Origin: Lunularia cruciata | Lineage: Eukaryota; Streptophyta; Marchantiopsida; Lunulariales; Lunulariaceae | Direction of reading: 5' to 3' | DNA length: 64,000 nt | Assembly: GCA_948567375.1 (NCBI GenBank) | Contig: OX419756.1 | Span: 71,154,552-71,218,551, forward strand | Shown here: one piece after another, positions 57,601 to 64,000 of the stretch | Layout: each line of letters opens with the position of its first letter | Position numbering within the stretch: position 1 is the stretch's first letter | Made by a program: the position numbers and the translations under genes | Notes under the pieces: generated by a model | Told to the model about the DNA's origin: nothing | Seen by the model: only the letters and a program-made list of their open reading frames with translations | The model's database searches: none

Positions 57601-59495
57601 GACCCGCTGGATTTCATTGATCGAAGGAAAGATGATGCTCACGACAACGACGACACGACAATTTGGCGCAATTGATTTGGCAGAGAGGACGAGGGAAAGG
57701 AGGGAAGCTGATTGAAGTGGCCACAGTTGCGGAGAAGATGTTACGGTTGCTGAAATTCGCCTGGTTCGCCTAGGTGAAGTGGCCACTTGGTGAAGCTTGT
57801 TTTTTTGGTGTTAATGTCTTTGGCAAACCTGGAGGGAAGGAAGAGTGACTGCCACGAAAATGTGAAAGTGATTGACGAGCAGGCGAGACACGTGGGAAGG
57901 GAGGTGGTAATTTCCGGCCAGAGAAAGAGGACTCAAGTGTAAGGAGAATTGACAGATTACTCTATCCAAGTCATTGGAAGAGGTCTAGAAGAAATGAACT
58001 AGGTTATGTTTGTCCGGTAAAAGGTGCACGGCTGGCTGGCTGGCTGGCTGGCAGGACTGGTAGCTAGCGATCCAGCTCCATGCTTTACGGCGATGCTCTC
58101 TCCTTGTGCGTCCTTTGTCGCGTGTGTAGACTACTCGAACCGTGTTGAAAGATGAAACGAGTTCCTGGATTACCAAGGGCGCGTCTAGCTCGTGGCACGT
58201 GCCTTGGTCGTGATCTCCTCGATTAGCTTTCTCCCAAGAAGAGAACTGCAGTCCACCGATGCCTTCCCCAATTAGTCTGCACATACAAGACAATATAGAC
58301 ACTATATATTTTGGTGAGAGTCTAAATCGCTCCTTGCCGATATTACCTTGGCCAGTTCTTTCTTCTTTAGAAATCAATCTGGAGAAGGTGCTCTCCGGAG
58401 TGAGATCACGAGATTTATCATCAAGCAGAGCTGACGCAAAGTGCCTTTTCCCCCTCGTCAACTCGCGTGATTCTGCGACTGCTCGCCACATGAAACAGTG
58501 TTGAGAAAATAAAGAATTCCCTGATCGGTGGTTTCTTTTAAGGATTATCTGCGCAACAGACCCGGTGGGTAGCATCTATACAAGTTGCTACAGAGATCAT
58601 CGACACTGTGGATCCGTCGTCCTGTATGAGCTCAACTCGTTGTAGAAATACCGAAGAGCATCTATTGGAAGCCTTCGCTTCGAACGCTTCGTTTGGCGTT
58701 AGCTCCAAACCATCCATCACCAAGGTCCTCCGCAGTTCCGATCCACCGCCGCCTACCACTTTCCCGGGGCAATTGTAGAACCTCGACTTATCACTCGCCC
58801 CGCGATCTTATTCAACCTACGATCGTACCTGAACTTCTGCGGAGCATTTTCTTTCCGTGGTCTCTGCAGACCTTTGCAAACCCCGTATTGGTCCTTGTGT
58901 ACAAGTTCAGCTCACCTGAGACCCTGACTTCATTGGAAAGAGGATCCATTGAAACTTTGAATATACTTCTCGACCGCGGGATCCGTAATTATTGAGGAGC
59001 TTGTGGAGGACCCTAAAGTGAGGTAGACGGTTTGCGAAGCCAGATCGTTTGTGTGGAGCTCTGCTCGGAACTGAAGCTCTTCACGCACATATTTGGTCCA
59101 TTATTTGGGAGAACTTGTGGTATTTATTTATCAGAGGAAGCTGAGTAGTAACTTATTTACGTTTCCGAGCTAGAGCGCATTCTGAAGGTCTCAGGTTTGG
59201 TTATTGTATCAGCTTCTATGAGGTGGCATCGTGCTTCAGCTAGCGTCTTTGTCGGCCATCGAAGACTTGATCCGGAGCCAAAGTGGTGAAGAATCTGGCT
59301 TGGGTTTCTGACGATCAGCAACTGTCTTCTGCTCTGCACCTCGAGGTCAATGCCAGTCATAACAACCACTCTTGCCCCGCTGATATCAGATACATCGTTT
59401 GTTGATTGCTCCCCAAGCTTTGAACATATGTGAGTTGAAGCATGGTATGCTAATCCAAGCCTGCCATCCTTTATCGTAAATCACGGAAAAGCTGG
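54672..59495. other. single-copy stretch without a gene I can model
   Basis: 54672-55100 holds three diverged repeats of an AGAGTATATCATATTAGACA-like unit. Beyond 55100 composition is balanced. A G15 run lies at 56655-56669 and a (CTGG)n tract at 58031-58053. A plus-strand frame at about 58563-58775 (EEHLLEAFASNASFGV, then SSDPPPPTTFPG) is protein-like and could be an upstream exon, but no splice evidence ties it to the START gene. Confidence 0.4.
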
Positions 59496-60750
59496 ATGGC
59501 CTTGAATCATAGCATCGTTAGTGAAGAGTCGGTACAGAGGTATGTCAGATACGCGAGTGAAAGATGCGTGCAAGATCTGCTTGCAGCATCTCGACCGGAA
59601 CTCTACGACGATTGGAAGCTTTACAAAATAAAACGTGGAGTGGAAATATCGCGAAGATCTCAAGGACCAGTGATGCTTGTCCGGGGACGGAGTTTTGTTG
59701 ATGTGCCACCCTCTCAGATTCGAACCCTTGCTAGTGCAATTGAGACCGCCAAGGTTTGTGCTCTTTAGAGAAGCTCTAGGTCAATCAATTTCCACGCATT
59801 TTACATTTGATTAGATCATACTTTCCATATTAGTTGGTCCTGTGATGCACCTCTTGAAGTGTCTATCATCCGTCCATCCACTCTTTGCTGGTTCTTGTTC
59901 TGAGGTTGCAATTTGCCAAATTTCACATTCGGTCAACGCTTTTGCATCGTCACAAAAAAAATAGACTTTGCCTCTGCTATCGTCTGAATGTTGGACTGTC
60001 AAACAGCAATGGGACCCCTATTTCGTTGAAGGTCAGTACCTTCGAAGTGTACAGGAAAATCTAGATCTTTTGAGGTTGGTGTTCAGTGGAGGAGCAGGAC
60101 CTCTGTTCAGGAACAGAGAATTCATCGTTTATGAACGGCGAGAGACCATGGATGATGGAACACAGGTACAGATATCATTTTCGGACAATGTGAAGAAGTT
60201 TCAGGTCGTTTTGTCCACAGGCAGATGAGTTAGATGGATTTATGCTTGTTGCGATGACATGTGGTCTGATTAGGCGACGCGTTTTCGTTGGGTTTATCTC
60301 AAGAACCTTCTGGTAAGAGGCGGCCAGAATTGACAATTTTCTTTTCACATCAAGGTTATTGCAGTCGCGTCTCTTCCAAGAGAACTTGCTGCTGGAATAT
60401 ACCCCGAAGAGGGTAGATTTGTTCGGGGACTACTGGTACAGTCGGGATGGGTGATCGAGCAAGTGGAACAATCCGATGCTTGTATCGTTACTTACGTCGC
60501 GCAGGTGTGTTTTGTCTTCTACGACTCTCTATCTTTAGTTTCCGAGCTAGTAACTTCTTGCCAGTAGGAGTTATTGTGTATTTTTTCAGACTGGTTTATT
60601 CAAACACTCTAGGTCCTAATGTCGACCCTTACTTCTGTCCAGGTCGATCCTGCCGGTTGGTTGCCCAAATGGTTAGTAAACATTCTCAGCGTTAAGCTGG
60701 TTTTAGTTATCGACGATCTGTACAGGCTTGCACAAGGCGGGTTCAAGTGA
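59496..60750 (+). CDS. START-domain lipid-binding protein, four exons
   Basis: Proposed exons: 59496-59753, 60007-60165, 60355-60504, 60643-60750 (258, 159, 150 and 108 nt including the stop), all joined in phase 0 with GT-AG introns of 253, 189 and 138 bp; product 224 residues. START domains bind a lipid or sterol in a hydrophobic cavity. Visible hallmarks: DDWKLYKIKRGVEISRR and PPSQIRTLASAIETAK (exon 1); QWDPYFVEGQYLRSVQENLD and NREFIVYERRETMDDGTQ (exon 2); FVRGLLVQSGWVIEQVE and CIVTYVAQ (exon 3); VDPAGWLPKWLVNIL followed by an amphipathic C-terminal helix (exon 4). The length suits a stand-alone START protein. No signal peptide, membrane segment or homeodomain was seen. The ATG is the first in frame after a TAA at 59451. 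Ligand unknown; extra upstream exons cannot be excluded. Confidence 0.88.
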
Positions 60751-62742
60751 GGTTTGCGATCACAAAGGAGTGGCGCAAAGCTTAAATGTTCAGTTTTCTC
60801 CTCCCGAACATACCAACATCTCACTCAGCTTGACATTTCTTTCCTTGCTGTATTCTCCCATTCATTTCGGGTGTTCTGACTCTGTTCGTCCCTTATCAAC
60901 TGCAAGTACCTCGAAAGTGTTGACGAGCAATTTCTTCTACACCTGTGGACAAAGATGGAACCAGTTCGGTGGTTCACTTTGAAATCAGACAATGGCCGGT
61001 CTTTATGCGAAGCGATCAGACAGTATACTACGCTTCAAGACCATGTGTACTGTAAGCTTAGATTAAATTGTACCTCCAAACATGTCACCATTCAAATGTA
61101 GATACACATTCTAAAGGTATTTCTCATTTCAACGCAAATGTTTTGTATCGGGTGTAAATTCGGCCATCTTCTGTATTTGTGTTTGGCATTGTCATAAAAC
61201 TTTGTGTGCGTCCGTTAGCGCAAATTGCTCAGAAGTCAATTAGTAAGAACCGCGTGTTGTTTATTTGGAACCCAAGTACAAAGGCAGTGTGTCAATTGTT
61301 TGTAATTGGCAAGGTCTCCTGATTCTGTCGTAGTTCTTAAGATGACCTTAATATCGTCATTCACTTCTTCATTCCCTCCAGATGCGACTTTTTCTTATTT
61401 TGTACTCGTTGCTTAGCATTTTACGTGAGGTTTTCTTAATTTAGTTCCTGCATGGCTGGCAGTTTTAAGCACGTCTCGTATGCCTTTGATAGTATATCTA
61501 TTTAGTGAGTTGATTCTGGCAAGGTTGGTCATGTGCACGCAGTGTTACCCTCGTGGTATCTTTCTCCTGAGGTCTTGATCCGTGGGTACGTTTCTTAGTT
61601 TCTCGATCGCGGAATTCGTTGGCATCCGCGAAGCCTAAACTTCCTGTCCCATCTGCGATGTGTAGTTCAACAGGTGACGCGGTCGTCATTCCTAAGCATG
61701 ACGACCGCGCCTCGATATTGCACTACTGGCATCACGGTGATGTCTAAATTTTGGACATCTGTTGGATATGGCGTGCTAACTTGCGCTCTGCCTATTCCAA
61801 TTTTACTCAGATGTCATCGTCGAACTTCTTCTTCCACGTCCTCTGAACTTTCACATGGAGCCACTGACATCCAAGACGTCTACATATGTCATTCTCCAGA
61901 TAAGATAACAGAATTTCAGTTTTGCTTCCGACATATACCTCGAACTTGTATTACGCTGCTTCCAATTTTCGATGGTATGCCACAAACCAAAGCCGTTACG
62001 TTTGCCTTGCAGAGTCCCATTCAAGGGTGGATGACGGAGCGCATCCGCCGCACTAAACATGAGTGTTCACCGAGGAAGACTGAAACTGTAATGCTGATGG
62101 ACCTCAATCGCTCTTTTGGAAATTGGTAAAGCAGGGCGATTCTAACGTTCAGACTAGCGAGCAATGCGATTAACAAGCTCAGGCACAAGACCTGAGAATT
62201 CGGCATGGTCGTCAAACTAAAGCACCAGCGACTACAAACGTCCTTGTGCCTGTTTGCAGCTACAGGTTAGTCAAGGAAGTGAATTTGTCTACATCGGGCC
62301 TCCCGGATTCTAGAAGTGGATATCAAGAACAACGTAAATACCAAGTATTCACGATCTACGCAGCAATATTTACTTTATTTTAAGATGGTGGGAGGGCCCT
62401 GATGAGATTGCGGTATCATTCCTATCTATTCACGAGTGTAGGTTACACTACATGTTCACCCTTCTAGCCTGCTACTAACCAACTAGGACCTCCTGTCAAC
62501 ATAGTTGAGGCAGAACAGGACACAAGAGACCCAACTGATTCTACTCTACTCGCCCTTCATTTGCTGGGGTTTGATTCCCTGGCTGCCTGAGTTTCGATCT
62601 CGTAACCCTTTGCTGCATGTTCGCGTAACCCCTTGATACTTTGCAGTTCCAATCACATATTCTACTATTGCTTCGCACACTGACTTCTCCCTCACCTTCC
62701 AGGTCCACTTGTCATCAACATCTACCCAAAATACAGACCCCA
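60751..62742. other. 3' flank of the START gene, no recognised gene
   Basis: ORFs up to 151 codons (61674-62129) show no domain and lack an ATG at their listed start. A 12-bp hairpin lies at 61678-61709. Confidence 0.45.
61678..61709. repeat. perfect 12-bp hairpin
   Basis: CGCGGTCGTCAT (61678-61689), an 8-nt loop TCCTAAGC, then the exact complement (61698-61709). Confidence 0.85.
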
Positions 62743-62755
62743 GGCTTGCAGAAAG
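62743..62755. repeat. 13-bp target-site duplication, left
   Basis: GGCTTGCAGAAAG, identical to 62860-62872. Confidence 0.92.
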
Positions 62756-62859
62756 GAACAAGGCGACCGCGTAGGATAACCAGAAGGATGGGAAGACCCC
62801 ATCAAGCCGTACAAGGATAAGACATAAGAGGTCAAATGGAGCTAAGCCCCAAGAGTACC
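62756..62859 (-). mobile_element. 104-bp 5'-truncated insertion of the R2/NeSL-like family
   Basis: The minus strand matches the 3' UTR of the complete element (32013-32130): GGGGTCTTCCCATCCTTC and TATCCTACGCGGT are shared. It is bounded exactly by a perfect 13-bp duplication. It ends GCGGTCGCCTTGTTC, comparable to GGCGGTGGCCATTTC of the complete copy. It shows the retrotransposition 3' end and severe 5' truncation. Confidence 0.92.
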
Positions 62860-62872
62860 GGCTTGCAGAAAG
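62860..62872. repeat. 13-bp target-site duplication, right
   Basis: GGCTTGCAGAAAG, exact copy of 62743-62755. Confidence 0.92.
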
Positions 62873-64000
62873 CATGCATCAACATAGCTTTCCTCAAGCC
62901 TGGCGTCTCCGTGAAATTTGTTCAAACCTTCCAGTTGTCACAGGGAAGTCATCGTTTGGGAAGGGCCAAGTTCAGCCTACAGTAAACCTGAGTAGAGGAG
63001 AGCTCTGTTTGGTCACTTGTAGACCGTCATATCGTGCTCGGATTCTTTCCAGGAAATCAATCAATCAATTTCTGCAAACAAATCCCCATAGAACAGTAAT
63101 TCGTAGCCGGTGATACCGAGTCCGATCGACATGACTTGACCTTGATTATGGATTATGCAGATTCTCTCAGTTCACGAGAGACTCTTCAAGTCTCACATTT
63201 CTCAGAACCTTTTGACCAACCCAAAATATATCTTCCTTTAGTAATCTACAAATCAAAGACTAGAACTTTACCACTCTCTTACATATGGTTCTCGATATGC
63301 AACCCTCAGCCCCCTTCAAAGAGCACTTTGGTGCGGTGCAAAACGCTGCGATAACACAGGATGGGGAACTACCAGAGGCATGGCAACCGTGAAGTTAAGG
63401 ATTTGTGAAGGTAAAAGAGAATTAGAATCTCGTCCCCAACACCAGAGTCTATACATTATCTGGAAGTAATGGTAAAAGAACAGGTGTACAGTGAGTTTAG
63501 GGTGGCAGACTTATGCTTTTAAAATGACTCACAGTATACAGTGACTTTACAAGCATAAGGCTGAGGACATCACTGGGTACACAGAAATTTTATCTCCACA
63601 TTCAGAAGACTGATTTATCACCTAAGAAGCAACCAAATACACATTCCGCACTAGTTTTAAGATTGCGGTTAACAGATCTTTAGTAAAATTAGCTTCAAAT
63701 ATTGGTACTACCCTTCACATAATATCCGCATACTATCTTATCTATAGTGCTTGTGAATCCTTACTTTCCTTGATGAGGGAACAGCTACACCACCAATATT
63801 TCTGTCATTCAGACAGTTTCACAACTTTTATACAACACAAAGCCATTGATTTCAGCAAGATATTTATCATTTCGGAAGTATTATACACTATTCTGATGCA
63901 GCAGCTGGTGGAGTTTCTTTCGGATGCTTGGACCCGTAGTGGTCTACCAGCTGATTGTGATTAGCCAAGGGCGTCTGCAAGACAGGCAGAATCAAAGATG
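62873..64000. other. single-copy stretch without recognised gene
   Basis: ORFs are at most about 80 codons and overlap. A short repeat ACAGTGAGTTTAG / ACAGTGACTTTAC lies at about 63488-63551. Nothing else was recognised to the window end. Confidence 0.45.

Noticed and set aside
57985-58575. 196-codon minus-strand ORF
   Set aside because: No recognisable domain, unnatural composition, part of it is the translated (CTGG)n tract, and equally long conflicting frames exist on the other strand.
61674-62129. 151-codon plus-strand ORF
   Set aside because: The frame begins at a non-ATG codon inside a hairpin and shows no domain.
1-64000. CRISPR arrays, operons, rRNA, phage or plasmid features
   Set aside because: None of the expected structures is present; introns and LTR and non-LTR elements indicate a eukaryotic nuclear genome.

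Overview
The window looks like nuclear DNA of a land plant. It is dominated by decayed retrotransposons and holds one short-intron GT-AG gene that I can fully model. TE-rich, AT-rich blocks alternate with more GC-balanced single-copy stretches. This would fit a bryophyte or another seed-free plant, but the species cannot be proved from sequence alone. Nothing prokaryotic, organellar, rRNA-, tRNA- or CRISPR-like was seen.

Layout. 1-4222: Ty3/gypsy family 'C' on the plus strand, as pol end - LTR - gag-less pol - LTR. 4223-14935: minus-strand remnants of family C, interrupted by a solo LTR of family 'B' (4381-4848) and by a chromodomain gypsy element of family 'A' (6126-12362), which itself carries a solo A LTR. 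14936-18655: a decayed Ty1/copia element with a non-LTR fragment inside its RNase H. 18656-31999: mostly unassigned, with two coiled-coil gene relics, three AT-rich ORF relics, hairpins and a (TA)n tract. 32000-36809: a nearly complete non-LTR retrotransposon of the restriction-endonuclease-like (R2/NeSL-type) class, fused head-to-tail to a truncated relative, the pair flanked by one 13-bp target-site duplication. 36810-38379: unassigned, with one relic. 38380-49490: a second, more decayed family ('E') of the same class, split into three blocks by three family B elements. 49491-54671: a third B element carrying a truncated family A element. 54672-64000: mostly single-copy sequence with a complete four-exon START-domain lipid-binding gene (59496-60750) and a 104-bp non-LTR insertion with a perfect 13-bp target-site duplication.

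How the parts relate. Families A and B are chromodomain gypsy elements whose primer-binding sites match the initiator-methionine tRNA 3' end. The U3 of family B LTRs is packed with GAAnnTTC / TTCnnGAA modules upstream of a TATA box, which resembles a heat-shock-element array. The R2/NeSL-like element has an N-terminal C2H2 finger, a reverse transcriptase and a C-terminal CCHC plus PD-(D/E)XK-like domain; relatives or fragments of it occur at five other places. The nesting gives a relative chronology: family C and E first, then B and A elements, then solo LTRs. Most coding regions are pseudogenes; the START gene is the only confidently intact host gene.
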